Origin: Bacteroidota bacterium
Lineage (GTDB): Bacteria > Bacteroidota > Bacteroidia > Chitinophagales > Chitinophagaceae
Reading direction: 5' to 3'
Assembly (NCBI GenBank): GCA_947453145.1
Contig: CANGFA010000004.1
Location: 1-64,000 of the forward strand
Length of the DNA: 64,000 nt
In this document: piece after piece, positions 55,471 to 64,000 of the stretch
How positions within the stretch are numbered: the first letter of the stretch is position 1
How the letters are laid out: each line of letters starts with the position of its first letter
Position numbers and translations under genes: made by a program
Notes under the pieces: generated by a model
Told to the model about the DNA's origin: nothing
Databases searched by the model: none
What the model saw: only the letters and a program-made list of their open reading frames with translations

Positions 55471-56268
55471 ATGACGCATCCATTTACCTATATCGATCCT
55501 AATGCAAAAATTGCGCCCAATGTAAAAATTGATCCATTCACTGTGATACATGGCGAAGTGGTTATTGGCGAGGGCACTTGGATTGGAAGCAATGTAACCA
55601 TAATGAATGGGACTAAAGTGGGCAAAAATTGCCGCATTTTTCCGGGAGCTGTTATTGGCGCAGATCCACAAGATTTAAAATTTAATGGAGAAAAAACTTC
55701 AGTTGAAATTGGAGATGGAACCACCATTAGAGAGTTTGTAACTATTAACCGTGGTACATCGGACCGCTGGATTACCAAAGTAGGTAACAACTGTTTAATC
55801 ATGGCTTATAGCCACATTGCACACGATTGTATTATTGGTAATAATTGTATTTTAAGTAATAGCGTACAAATTGCAGGACACGTAACCCTTGGGGACTATG
55901 CATGGATTGCAGGCGTTAGTGCAGTGCATCAGTTTGTAAATATTGGCCAACATGCATATATCGCAGGAGGTAGCTTGGTAAGTAAGGATGTACCTCCTTA
56001 TATTAAAGCGGTGCGTAACCCATTAAGTTATGGGGGTGTAAATAGTGTTGGTTTAAAGAGAAGAGGATTTGATCTAGAAAAAATAAATCACATATTAGAT
56101 ATCTATCGATATATTTTTAACAAAGGCATGAACACAACACAGGCATTGGAGTTTATAGAAGAAGAATTGCCTGCAACTGATGAACGTGATGAGATTGTTA
56201 CTTTCATTAGAGAAAGTGGACGTGGCATTATCAAACGTTTTGGTAAAGGTGCCGTAGAAGAAGATTAA
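55471..56268 (+). CDS. lpxA: UDP-N-acetylglucosamine acyltransferase
   Basis: First enzyme of lipid A synthesis, transferring a hydroxyacyl chain to the 3-OH of UDP-GlcNAc. It has 265 residues with a hexapeptide-repeat beta-helix (about 1-190). The catalytic histidine segment is MAYSHIAHDCIIGNNC, and the C-terminal helical part has GLKRRGFDLEKINHI. It starts 16 nt after lpxC-fabZ and is followed after 1 nt by an ABC ATPase gene. Confidence 0.97.
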   Translation: MTHPFTYIDPNAKIAPNVKIDPFTVIHGEVVIGEGTWIGSNVTIMNGTKVGKNCRIFPGAVIGADPQDLKFNGEKTSVEIGDGTTIREFVTINRGTSDRWITKVGNNCLIMAYSHIAHDCIIGNNCILSNSVQIAGHVTLGDYAWIAGVSAVHQFVNIGQHAYIAGGSLVSKDVPPYIKAVRNPLSYGGVNSVGLKRRGFDLEKINHILDIYRYIFNKGMNTTQALEFIEEELPATDERDEIVTFIRESGRGIIKRFGKGAVEED

Positions 56269-56269
56269 T

Positions 56270-56896
56270 ATGCTACAAATAAGCCTCCAAAAAGCAGGTA
56301 AAAGATTCAATAAGGATTGGATTTTTAAGGACCTTGACTACCTTTTTGAAATGGGGCAGCATTACGCAATCATTGGCAACAATGGTTCCGGGAAAAGTAC
56401 CCTGCTACAAACTATTTTAGGATACGCAACTTTATCAAAAGGAAAAATTGATTGGGGAAACGAAAATACAGACACGATATTTCAACAAATTAGCATAGCT
56501 GCACCTTATTTAGAATTAATAGAAGAATATACTACCCTAGAACAATTTGAATTTCACGAAAGCTTCAAGCCATTGATAAAGGATTTGAGTATCCAAGAAA
56601 TGATTGATCTAATTGGATTAAAAGCGGCTACCAATAAGCAAATCAGGTATTTTAGTAGTGGAATGAAACAGCGATTAAAATTAGCTTTAGCTATTTTTTC
56701 TAAAACCCCTATTTTATTATTAGATGAGCCATGTAGTAACTTAGACAAAGAAGGTTATGCTTTATACCATCATTTAATTAGTAAATATGCAATGCATAAA
56801 CTAATTATTGTTGGTAGTAATGATACACAGGAATATGACTTTTGTACAAAGCATATTAATTTGATGGATTATAAAGTTGCAGACGGGAACAATTAA
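56270..56896 (+). CDS. ABC transporter ATP-binding protein
   Basis: A 208-residue ATPase subunit. Walker A is GNNGSGKSTLLQ, the signature is YFSSGMKQRLKLAL, and Walker B is ILLLDEPCSNLD, so it looks active. No permease gene is nearby, so its partner is encoded elsewhere. It begins 1 nt after lpxA, which suggests a link to envelope biogenesis, though this is only positional. Its last 4 nt overlap the end of the convergent alanine dehydrogenase gene. Confidence 0.88.
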   Translation: MLQISLQKAGKRFNKDWIFKDLDYLFEMGQHYAIIGNNGSGKSTLLQTILGYATLSKGKIDWGNENTDTIFQQISIAAPYLELIEEYTTLEQFEFHESFKPLIKDLSIQEMIDLIGLKAATNKQIRYFSSGMKQRLKLALAIFSKTPILLLDEPCSNLDKEGYALYHHLISKYAMHKLIIVGSNDTQEYDFCTKHINLMDYKVADGNN

Positions 56897-58107
56897 CTCC
56901 TACTGGCAATTAACAAATTCAAATCCGTAAACTTAAGATGGAATTTTTCACTGATGTAAAAATCAGTCAATGCACCCTTGTATAAATAGATGCCTTCTCT
57001 TAAATGCACTTGTTGCCAAATAATTTCTTCTAGCCCTCCCATGTCTCCTACCTGAATTAATAAAGGCATTAATACATTGCTAATGGCTTGACTAGCGGTT
57101 CGCGCAAATCCACTTGGGATATTCGGAACCCCATAGTGGAGTACATTATGCTTGGTAATAATTGGGTTTTCATGATTGGTGAGCTCACTGGTTTCAAAAC
57201 ATCCACCCCTATCAATAGCCACATCAATAATAATACTGCCAGGTCGCATAGCTGCAACCATTTCCTCCGTTACAACAATAGGTGCGCGGCCAATTTCATT
57301 GCGCAAAGCGCCTACTGCAACTTCACATGTTTTTAATTGTTTAGCTAAAATTTTTGGCTCCAATACACTGGTCCAAACGCGCTGTCCTAAATTATTTTGT
57401 AGTCTTTGTAAACGTGAAACATTATTATCAAATACTTTTACACTTGCGCCTAATGCCAAGGCATTGCGTGTTGCAAACTCACCAATAATATCTGCTCCGA
57501 TAATGACTACTTTGGTAGGTGGCACACCGCTAATACCTCCCAATAAAACACCTTTACCCTGATTAAAATTACTTAAATACTGTCCAGCAATTAACATGAC
57601 CGCACTACCTGCAATCTCACCCATACTTCTTAGGATAGGATAATTTTGATTTTCATCTTTTATATTTTCAATAGCTAATGCGGTTATTTTTTTAGCCATT
57701 AATTTTTCTACCAACTCTTTTTTTAATGCCGACAAATGCAAAGGAGAAATAATAATCTGATGCATTTGTAAATAAGGCAAATCTGCTTCCACGGGGGGGG
57801 CTGTTTTTACTAAAATAGGGCATTTGTAAACTTCCTCCTTTTCAAAAACAATACGTGCGCCTGCTTCTGCATAATCATGATCTGAATATCTACTTCCTTC
57901 ACCAGCTCCAGATTCCACCATCACTTCATGACCATTAGCAACCAATACGCCCACTGCATCAGGGATAAGACCAATTCTGTTTTCTTGAAATGCGATTTCT
58001 TTAGGAATTCCAATTAACAATGGCTTTGACCTATGTGGAATATCCAATACTTCTTCTTGGGTTTCATAGGAAAAGGAACTGGAGATTTGGGGCTTAAAGG
58101 AACTCAT
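56893..58107 (-). CDS. ald: Alanine dehydrogenase
   Basis: NAD-dependent oxidoreductase of 404 residues converting L-alanine to pyruvate and ammonia. The N-terminal substrate domain begins GIPKEIAFQENRIGLIPDAV with VMVESGAGEGSRYSD. The NAD domain carries GGISGVPPTKVVIIGADIIG and LGASVKVFDN; DVAIDRGGCFETSELTNHENP is a family signature. Transhydrogenase alpha subunits share this fold but are joined to membrane parts, absent here. A run of eight G (57793-57800) lies in the coding region. It follows tsaE after 12 nt. Confidence 0.92.
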   Translation of the reverse strand: MSSFKPQISSSFSYETQEEVLDIPHRSKPLLIGIPKEIAFQENRIGLIPDAVGVLVANGHEVMVESGAGEGSRYSDHDYAEAGARIVFEKEEVYKCPILVKTAPPVEADLPYLQMHQIIISPLHLSALKKELVEKLMAKKITALAIENIKDENQNYPILRSMGEIAGSAVMLIAGQYLSNFNQGKGVLLGGISGVPPTKVVIIGADIIGEFATRNALALGASVKVFDNNVSRLQRLQNNLGQRVWTSVLEPKILAKQLKTCEVAVGALRNEIGRAPIVVTEEMVAAMRPGSIIIDVAIDRGGCFETSELTNHENPIITKHNVLHYGVPNIPSGFARTASQAISNVLMPLLIQVGDMGGLEEIIWQQVHLREGIYLYKGALTDFYISEKFHLKFTDLNLLIASRS

Positions 58108-58119
58108 ACTGCAATGTTT

Positions 58120-58530
58120 TTATGAAGTTATAATAATCCTTCTATGTTCTGGATCTAAAATTTCAATTTCTATGCGCAAACTGCCATCTGGCAAAAGTGC
58201 AGGTGCTTTTTCTGGCCATTCTATAAAGCATTTGTCAGCCTCCTCTATAGCCGCTTCTACCCCAGTTCTTCGCGCTTCTGCTTCACCTTCTAAACGATAC
58301 CAATCCATATGATAGACCATCTTACCTTGCGCATCATATTCATTCATAATAGCAAAAGTTGGGCTAGCTACCGCATCCGCAATACCCATAAGTTTGCAAA
58401 CTCGTGCAATCAAAGTAGTTTTCCCAGCCCCCATGGGTGCGTAAAAAGCCCAAATGGGAATATGACCAAACTGGCTTAAAAGCGTTTCTGCTACTTGATC
58501 AATTTGACTTAAATCATAGCTCATTTCCAT
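58120..58530 (-). CDS. tsaE: tRNA threonylcarbamoyladenosine biosynthesis ATPase TsaE
   Basis: A small P-loop ATPase acting with TsaB and TsaD in making t6A37 on tRNAs that read ANN codons. The Walker A APMGAGKTTLIARVCK lies near residue 35. VASPTFAIMNEYDAQGKMVYHMDWYRLEG and FIEWPEKAPALLP are family-typical. The frame is open to a TTG at 58548, but a promoter box at 58535-58542 overlaps that extension, so the start is ATG 58530 (MEMSYDL) or 58524 (MSYDL). It is the first gene of an operon with ald. Confidence 0.93.
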   Translation of the reverse strand: MEMSYDLSQIDQVAETLLSQFGHIPIWAFYAPMGAGKTTLIARVCKLMGIADAVASPTFAIMNEYDAQGKMVYHMDWYRLEGEAEARRTGVEAAIEEADKCFIEWPEKAPALLPDGSLRIEIEILDPEHRRIIITS

Positions 58531-58534
58531 ATTA

Positions 58535-58542
58535 CAAAGATA
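58535..58542 (-). promoter_or_regulatory. Promoter -7 box of tsaE
   Basis: TATCTTTG on the minus strand, 4 nt before ATG 58530, implying a leaderless message. It faces away from the P-ATPase promoter box 45 bp to the right. Confidence 0.65.
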
Positions 58543-58586
58543 CGCCAACTATGCTAAAGCTAAAATCAGAAATCTGAAAAGGGTTG

Positions 58587-58594
58587 TACCTTTG
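58587..58594 (+). promoter_or_regulatory. Promoter -7 box of the P-ATPase gene
   Basis: TACCTTTG, an exact TAnnTTTG match, 40 nt before the ATG at 58635. Confidence 0.7.
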
Positions 58595-58634
58595 TAATGT
58601 AAAATAGTTTACATCAGAACCGAAAAGTTGCGTT

Positions 58635-60812
58635 ATGGAACATGTACAATTAAAAGTAGACGGCATGAGTTGCACCAATTGTGCACTCTCCATTCATAAA
58701 TATTTAGAAAATCAGGGTGCGGTAGAACCCAAAGTAAGTTTTATGGAAGGTGAAGTGCAGTTTGACTTGCCTGCTGAATTAAATAAAGAAACACTAGTAA
58801 AAGGAATAACCAATTTAGGATACAAAGTGCGAGGTCAAGCCGAAGCAGCCCCTGCCAAAAAATGGTTGGACAATAATAAAGATCGTGCCTTGTTTTGTTT
58901 AATTTTTACCGTCCCTTTAGTGGCACATATGATACCTGGTATTCATCAAATTCCAGGTATGCATGTATTTATGAATCCTTATGTTCAATTAGGGATAACC
59001 CTTCCAGTATTAATAGTAGGCTTGGGCTATTTTGGAAAAAGTGCGTGGAATAGTATGCTCAATGGGATTCCAAATATGAATGTATTGGTAAGTATAGGAG
59101 CAATTGCATCATTTGGTTTTAGTTTATATGGAACCCTTATTGGCAAAGGCATGGAGTTTGCTTACTACGAAACAACTGCTACTATTTTAACACTCGTATT
59201 TTTTGGAAACTATTTAGAAGATGCTTCTATTGAATCTACACAACGTGCTTTAAAAGATTTAGTGAAAGCACAAAAAGTCATGGCCAACATGATTTTTTTT
59301 GACGAAAATCATAAAGAAATTTTATTCAATGTAGAAAGTGATACTTTAAAAGTTGGTGATATTGTATTAATTAATTCGGGAGAAACCATTCCTATGGATT
59401 GTAAAGTACTATGGGGAGAGGCCAATGTAAATGAATCCATTGTAACAGGAGAAAGTGTGCCTGTTTTTAGAAAAATGAATGATATATTATTAGGCGGGAG
59501 CACCATTGAAAATGGAATGGTGAAAGCCTATATCACAGCAGTGGGAAATGATACGGTACTTGCCAATATTTTAAAAATGGTTAAAGCGGCACAAGGCGAA
59601 AAACCTCCCGTACAAATTTTAGCCGATAAAATTTCGGCCATCTTTGTACCATTGGTATTAAGCATTGCCCTAGCTACTTTAATTGGTAACTACTTTTTTG
59701 CACATAACGAAGCGGGTAACCCAATTGGTTTTGGTGCAAGTATGTTAAGAGCCATAGCTGTATTGGTTATTTCTTGCCCCTGTGCTATGGGTCTTGCAAC
59801 TCCTGCAGCCATTGCAGTGGGTTTGGGACGTGGAGCTAGAAATGGGGTTATTTTTAAAAACGCAAAAAGCTTAGAAACTTTCAAGGATATTAAGCAAGTG
59901 GTATTTGATAAAACAGGTACCCTTACAACAGGTCATTTTGAAATTGCGGGATTTAAAATAAAGAATGCCCAAAGTGAAGTTGGTAATACTGCATTATCCG
60001 AGGATGATTTTAAAGTATTGGTTTATTCTTTAGAAAGATATTCCAATCACCCAATTGCAAAATGCATTAGTACACATTGGAAAATAAACAATGCAACCAA
60101 TTGGCGTAAAATTGAGGAAATAAAAGGCATGGGAATACAAGCCTTTGATAAAGAAGGTAATGAATTTTGGTCCGGCTCGTTTAAAACATTAAAAGATCAA
60201 AGCGAGGAAGATGGTCACAATGTTTACATACAAAAAAATGGCAAACTACTTGGTTGGGTAGACGTAACCGATCAAATAAGACCAGAGGCCAAAGAAGTTA
60301 TTGATACTTTACATAAGCAAGGCATCCATACTATTTTATTAAGTGGTGATAGAAAAGAAAAATGTGAGGCGGTCGGAAAAGTATTGGGGATTCAAGAAAT
60401 AATCAGTGAGCAAAGCCCTGCAGATAAATTAAAAAAATTAGACGCACTTACTGCTATTGTTCCAACTGCTATGGTAGGGGATGGTATTAATGATGCACCC
60501 GCATTAGCAAAAGCCACCATTGGAATTTCCTTAAGCAATGCTTCACATATTGCCATTCAAAGTGCGCAGGTAATTTTAATGAATCAAGGCTTAAAGAACT
60601 TACCGATGGCATTAGGACTTGGACGACGTACATATGAAACCATTAAAGAAAATTTAGGATGGGCTTTTTCTTATAATATCATAGCCATCCCCGTTGCAGC
60701 ATTAGGCTTATTAGGTACCTGGGGGCCTACTTATGGTGCATTAATTATGGGATTGAGTGATGTGGTTTTAGCCTTAAATTCGCTTAGATTATTTAAGAAA
60801 AAGCTAGTATAA
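58635..60812 (+). CDS. copA: Copper-type P1B ATPase
   Basis: A 725-residue membrane pump exporting a soft metal, probably Cu(I). One N-terminal heavy-metal-associated domain has the GMSCTNC site (Cys13, Cys16). Eight hydrophobic segments follow, with the ion-path motif SCPCAMGLATPAA in the sixth. The actuator has IVTGESVPV, the phosphorylation site is FDKTGTLTTG, and the hinge is GDGINDAPAL. The CPC motif favours copper over zinc or cadmium. Followed by recQ after 6 nt. Confidence 0.92.
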   Translation: MEHVQLKVDGMSCTNCALSIHKYLENQGAVEPKVSFMEGEVQFDLPAELNKETLVKGITNLGYKVRGQAEAAPAKKWLDNNKDRALFCLIFTVPLVAHMIPGIHQIPGMHVFMNPYVQLGITLPVLIVGLGYFGKSAWNSMLNGIPNMNVLVSIGAIASFGFSLYGTLIGKGMEFAYYETTATILTLVFFGNYLEDASIESTQRALKDLVKAQKVMANMIFFDENHKEILFNVESDTLKVGDIVLINSGETIPMDCKVLWGEANVNESIVTGESVPVFRKMNDILLGGSTIENGMVKAYITAVGNDTVLANILKMVKAAQGEKPPVQILADKISAIFVPLVLSIALATLIGNYFFAHNEAGNPIGFGASMLRAIAVLVISCPCAMGLATPAAIAVGLGRGARNGVIFKNAKSLETFKDIKQVVFDKTGTLTTGHFEIAGFKIKNAQSEVGNTALSEDDFKVLVYSLERYSNHPIAKCISTHWKINNATNWRKIEEIKGMGIQAFDKEGNEFWSGSFKTLKDQSEEDGHNVYIQKNGKLLGWVDVTDQIRPEAKEVIDTLHKQGIHTILLSGDRKEKCEAVGKVLGIQEIISEQSPADKLKKLDALTAIVPTAMVGDGINDAPALAKATIGISLSNASHIAIQSAQVILMNQGLKNLPMALGLGRRTYETIKENLGWAFSYNIIAIPVAALGLLGTWGPTYGALIMGLSDVVLALNSLRLFKKKLV

Positions 60813-60818
60813 ACATTT

Positions 60819-62531
60819 TTGAAATCCTTACCATCTATATTAAAATCCTATTGGGGTTATGAAAATTTCAGACCCCAGCAACTGGCAGTAATTGAAAGTG
60901 TACTTGCAAAAAAAGATACCCTAACCTTATTACCAACTGGAGCAGGGAAATCATTATGTTTTCAAGTCCCTACTATTTTTGAGAATGGCATTTGCTTAGT
61001 AATCAGTCCCCTTATTGCACTCATGCAGGATCAGGTTAAGGATTTGCAATCAAAAAATATTCCAGCCATTGCTTTAGGTGGTCAACTAAGCGAGGAAGCC
61101 CAGGATGAAATTATAAAAGCTGCTATTCGCGGAAAATATAAATTCATTTATTGCTCACCAGAAAAACTGGCACAAAAAAGTTTTCAAGAGTCCATTACAC
61201 AAATTAAATTCACCTTATTTGCCATTGACGAAGCACATTGTATTTCGCAATGGGGATATGATTTTAGACCCTCCTACCGAAAACTTCATGTTCTAAAAGA
61301 ACTTTTTCCCCATATACCCATATTGGCTATGACTGCTTCTGCAATCCCCACTGTACAGCAGGACATTATGAAACAGTTGGATTTTAAGCAGTCCAACATA
61401 ATAACAGATAGTTTCCTAAGATCTAATTTAAAATATAGTATTCAAAAAGTACCCGTTAAAATTCATAGCTTAAGAACAATTTTAAATACATTAAATGGAA
61501 ACGCAATTGTCTATTGCAATACCCGAAGTAATGTGACGCAACTTACTCAATTACTTAAGGCCTACGGTTACAAAGTGGGGGAATACCATGCAGGTATGAC
61601 CATGGAAGGACGTAAACAAGTACAGTCCAATTGGATGCAGGACGAGACACCAATTGTAGTGTGCACCAGTGCATTTGGCATGGGTATTAACAAAGGAAAT
61701 GTGCGCGCTGTTATACATTATGATATACCAGGAAGTATAGAACAATATTATCAGGAAGCAGGAAGAGCAGGTAGAGACGGTACCTTTGCAGAAGCTATAT
61801 TGTTGTATCAACAAAATGACTGGGATTATTGGATTGAATTACAAGAAAAAAAATATCCATCTATAGATGTTATTAAAAAAATATTTCAAGACTTAGCCAA
61901 CTTTGTTCAACTGCCAGTTGGTATGGGAGAGAAGCAACAATTTCCATTTGATTTTGAAAACTTCTGTGTCATTTTTAAATGGGATAAAATAATTGCGCGC
62001 AATGCATTTAGCTGGATTCAACAGGAGGGACATATTCGTTTTTCAGAAGCTGCCTTTACCCCTTCTATGGTACAAGTATTGGGCGATCGAGAAAGTATTG
62101 AAAGTTTCCAACAACTACAACCATCGGCCGGCGTTGTATTGCAAACCATTTTACGCACTTATGGGGGCATTTTAGATAGTCCCCATTTTATCAATGAAAA
62201 ATTATTAGCCGAATTATTGCAAAGAGATATTCCATTTGTTATTGAAAATTTAAAGTCTCTATCCTTACATGGTATGATAAGTTTTGATCAAAAGCAAAAC
62301 CAACCCGTTGTGCAATTTTTATGGAACCGCAGTGCTGCCTCTTTTATGAAACTGGATCTAGACCATTACCAGCTAATGAAAAAAGCCTTTATTGAAAGAA
62401 TTAAACAATTTATCGGCTATCTGCAATCAAACCCATTGGTATGTAGAAGTATCTATTTAGCCAAATACTTTGGTGAAAAGGACGCGAAACCCTGTGGAAT
62501 ATGCGACATTTGCTCAAGTACGAAGGATTAG
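60819..62531 (+). CDS. recQ: RecQ family ATP-dependent DNA helicase
   Basis: A 570-residue SF2 DNA helicase. Motif 0 is YENFRPQQLAVIESV, motif I LLPTGAGKSLCFQ, motif II AIDEAHCISQWGYDFRPSY, motif V SAFGMGINKGNVRAVIH and motif VI QEAGRAGRDG. The start is a TTG; the aligned start SLPSILKSYWGYENFR supports it. The zinc-binding cysteines (VCRSIYLAKYFGEKDAKPCG followed by ICDICSS) sit at the extreme C-terminus, behind the region that would hold the winged helix, unlike E. coli RecQ. No HRDC domain. Confidence 0.92.
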   Translation: MKSLPSILKSYWGYENFRPQQLAVIESVLAKKDTLTLLPTGAGKSLCFQVPTIFENGICLVISPLIALMQDQVKDLQSKNIPAIALGGQLSEEAQDEIIKAAIRGKYKFIYCSPEKLAQKSFQESITQIKFTLFAIDEAHCISQWGYDFRPSYRKLHVLKELFPHIPILAMTASAIPTVQQDIMKQLDFKQSNIITDSFLRSNLKYSIQKVPVKIHSLRTILNTLNGNAIVYCNTRSNVTQLTQLLKAYGYKVGEYHAGMTMEGRKQVQSNWMQDETPIVVCTSAFGMGINKGNVRAVIHYDIPGSIEQYYQEAGRAGRDGTFAEAILLYQQNDWDYWIELQEKKYPSIDVIKKIFQDLANFVQLPVGMGEKQQFPFDFENFCVIFKWDKIIARNAFSWIQQEGHIRFSEAAFTPSMVQVLGDRESIESFQQLQPSAGVVLQTILRTYGGILDSPHFINEKLLAELLQRDIPFVIENLKSLSLHGMISFDQKQNQPVVQFLWNRSAASFMKLDLDHYQLMKKAFIERIKQFIGYLQSNPLVCRSIYLAKYFGEKDAKPCGICDICSSTKD

Positions 62532-62621
62532 GTAAATTTAACAAAACATTGGAAATGCTTTTTTTACATAAATTGCTAAAAATCGTTTCTTTACATCAAG
62601 CAATCATTTAAAATTATAATT

Positions 62622-63320
62622 ATGGAAGATAAAAAAAAATACAAAGTGTTATTGTGTGAAGACGATAGCAACTTAGGATTGGTGTTAAAAAATTATTTAG
62701 AGCTAGACGAATACGATGTTACCTTAGAACGTGACGGTCGCTTAGGACTAGCTGCATTTCAAAGAGAAAAATTTGATTTATGTTTATTAGATGTAATGAT
62801 GCCACATGTGGATGGGTTCACTTTGGCGGAAGAAATTAGAGACATTGATCCTGATGTGCCTTTATTTTTCTTAAGTGCAAAAACATTAAAGGAAGATATT
62901 ATACATGGATACAAATTAGGAGCCGACGATTATATTACAAAACCTTTTGACAGTGAAGTATTGATGCTTAAAATTAAAGCTATCATTAAGCGTAACGAAG
63001 AAGATAATAAAATCACAGATAACCAAGAGTTTGATTTAGGTCAATATCATTTTAACCCTAAATTGCGTGAACTAATACATGGCGAAAGTATTCAAATTTT
63101 ATCTCCAAAGGAAAATGAATTATTAAAAATGTTGTCTGAACACAAGAACGACGTTTTAACAAGAGAAAAAGCTTTGAAGAAAATTTGGGGTAGCGACACC
63201 TACTTTAATGGTCGTAGTATGGATGTGTATATTGCAAAATTGAGAAAATTTTTAAGAGAAGATACGCAAATCGAAATTGTCAATATTCATGGAAATGGAT
63301 TTAGATTAGTGGTACATTAA
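62622..63320 (+). CDS. Two-component response regulator, RprY-like (OmpR family)
   Basis: A 232-residue response regulator. The receiver domain (about 6-122) has the acidic pair in CEDDSN, phosphoacceptor Asp57 in LLDVMMP, and the conserved lysine in LSAKTLKED. The C-terminal domain (about 138-232) is an OmpR/PhoB winged helix (LSPKENELLKMLSEH, NGRSMDVYIAKLRKFL). The receiver closely resembles Bacteroides RprY (from memory). No kinase gene is adjacent; a matching N-terminus occurs at the left edge of the window. It appears to be a single-gene unit. Confidence 0.88.
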   Translation: MEDKKKYKVLLCEDDSNLGLVLKNYLELDEYDVTLERDGRLGLAAFQREKFDLCLLDVMMPHVDGFTLAEEIRDIDPDVPLFFLSAKTLKEDIIHGYKLGADDYITKPFDSEVLMLKIKAIIKRNEEDNKITDNQEFDLGQYHFNPKLRELIHGESIQILSPKENELLKMLSEHKNDVLTREKALKKIWGSDTYFNGRSMDVYIAKLRKFLREDTQIEIVNIHGNGFRLVVH

Positions 63321-63384
63321 GCGCCTTTCGCAAGATTTAGATTTTACAAATGAATGAAATAAAATAGCAATAAAAAGAGAACGA

Positions 63385-63418
63385 AAAATAAAAGCATCCG
63401 ATTGGATGCTTTTATTTT
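63385..63418. terminator. Bidirectional terminator between the response regulator and ruvB
   Basis: Perfect 15-bp arms 63385-63399 and 63404-63418 around a 4-nt loop, with A and T tracts on both sides; the ruvB stop codon overlaps the right arm. Confidence 0.85.
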
Positions 63419-64000
63419 ATCTAAATAATTCTGGATTTTCGGTAGCGCCTCCCCTATGTTTTCCTAAATGCTCATATGCTTTATAAGTTACTTCACGACC
63501 TCTTGGTGTTCTTTGTAAAAAGCCCTCTTGGATCAAAAAGGGTTCATACACTTCTTCGATAGTACCTGATTCCTCACCCACTGCAGTGGCAATGGTTGAA
63601 ATACCAACGGGTCCACCTTTGAACTTTTCAATGATCGCCAGTAAAATGCGGTTATCCATTTCATCTAAACCATGATCGTCTACATTCAAGGCTTTTAAAG
63701 CATGTTTAGTAATGCCAATATCTACAATTCCATCATTGAGTACCTGTGCAAAATCACGAACCCTTCTTAGTAAGCCATTGGCAATACGAGGGGTTCCTCT
63801 ACTTCGACGGGATATTTCACCTGCCGCTTCTGTATTTATATTTACATTTAAAATGCCGGCACTACGTAAAATAATTTTTTCGATGACAGTGGCAGGATAA
63901 TATTCCAAACGAGACTTAATACCAAAACGTGAAAGTAAAGGAGCTGTTAATAAACCACTTCTTGTTGTAGCTCCTACTAATGTAAATGGATTTAAATTTA
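63417..64000 (-). CDS. ruvB: Holliday junction helicase RuvB, C-terminal part (cut by window edge)
   Basis: AAA+ motor driving branch migration of Holliday junctions with RuvA. The minus strand is open from the right edge to the stop at 63417, giving about 194 codons, so the N-terminal half with Walker A and B lies outside. The visible part begins [20 protein letters not shown] with the sensor I region and arginine-finger segment, then [20 protein letters not shown] (sensor II) and the winged-helix end [20 protein letters not shown] followed by [18 protein letters not shown]. Confidence 0.96.
   Translation of the reverse strand, partial: NLNPFTLVGATTRSGLLTAPLLSRFGIKSRLEYYPATVIEKIILRSAGILNVNINTEAAGEISRRSRGTPRIANGLLRRVRDFAQVLNDGIVDIGITKHALKALNVDDHGLDEMDNRILLAIIEKFKGGPVGISTIATAVGEESGTIEEVYEPFLIQEGFLQRTPRGREVTYKAYEHLGKHRGGATENPELFR

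Overview
The window looks like chromosome of a low-GC member of the Bacteroidota, most likely Chitinophagaceae or a close relative (inference). The signs are type IX secretion genes (porU, porV, gldJ), a fused lpxC-fabZ, a dut / DUF4292 / EnvC-like operon, a T9SS-sorted subtilase, no obvious Shine-Dalgarno sequences, and many copies of the Bacteroidota -7 promoter element TAnnTTTG. Almost all of it is dense housekeeping sequence. The one clearly accessory stretch is about 15.8-19.9 kb, next to a tRNA-Ser.

Layout. 0-4.7 kb: N-terminal part of an RprX-like sensor kinase (cut by the left edge), atpC and atpD, then glpF and glpK, all on the minus strand. 4.7-7.3 kb: dut, a DUF4292 lipoprotein and an EnvC-like protein as a tight minus-strand operon. 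7.4-13.4 kb: porV and porU on the minus strand, divergent from gldJ; gldJ continues into ispF and murF, followed by a DUF983 protein. 15.8-19.99 kb: a regulator-like gene, then four plus-strand genes of unknown role (a possible uracil-DNA-glycosylase-fold protein, an eight-cysteine mini-protein, and two exported proteins sharing a YKCxYC motif), a short repeat patch and tRNA-Ser(GGA). 20-31.7 kb: TatD-family hydrolase, polysaccharide deacetylase, gltX, a B12-binding mutase subunit with an enoyl-CoA hydratase, fumC, a small outer-membrane protein, an exported amidohydrolase, an AraC regulator, gyrB and a 68-residue conserved-looking protein. 31.7-44.9 kb: mfd, a lipoprotein, a secreted subtilase, a ferredoxin-reductase-like protein, glycyl-tRNA synthetase, a MazG-like protein, dtd, a flippase, free-methionine-sulfoxide reductase and tRNA-Leu(TAG).

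45-49.3 kb is a protein quality-control block: trigger factor, two clpP paralogues, clpX and a 50-residue protein, followed by an intergenic region built from duplicated hairpins. 49.5-52.9 kb holds a helix-hairpin-helix protein, an MBL-fold hydrolase, a small conserved-looking protein and an HD phosphohydrolase. 52.9-56.9 kb is the lipid A block lpxD, lpxC-fabZ, lpxA plus a lone ABC ATPase. 56.9-64 kb: alanine dehydrogenase, tsaE, a copper-type P-ATPase, RecQ, an RprY-like response regulator and the C-terminal part of ruvB (cut by the right edge).

Several functions connect: PorU/PorV/GldJ belong to the machinery that would export and anchor the C-terminally sorted subtilase at 35.7 kb, and the RprX-like kinase and RprY-like regulator at opposite ends could be partners. 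No phage, insertion sequence, CRISPR array or rRNA was seen. The best candidates for something undescribed are the cysteine-rich cassette at 17-19.6 kb and the promoter boxes that sit directly against start codons, which imply leaderless messages. No database search was run; assignments rest on recognised motifs.
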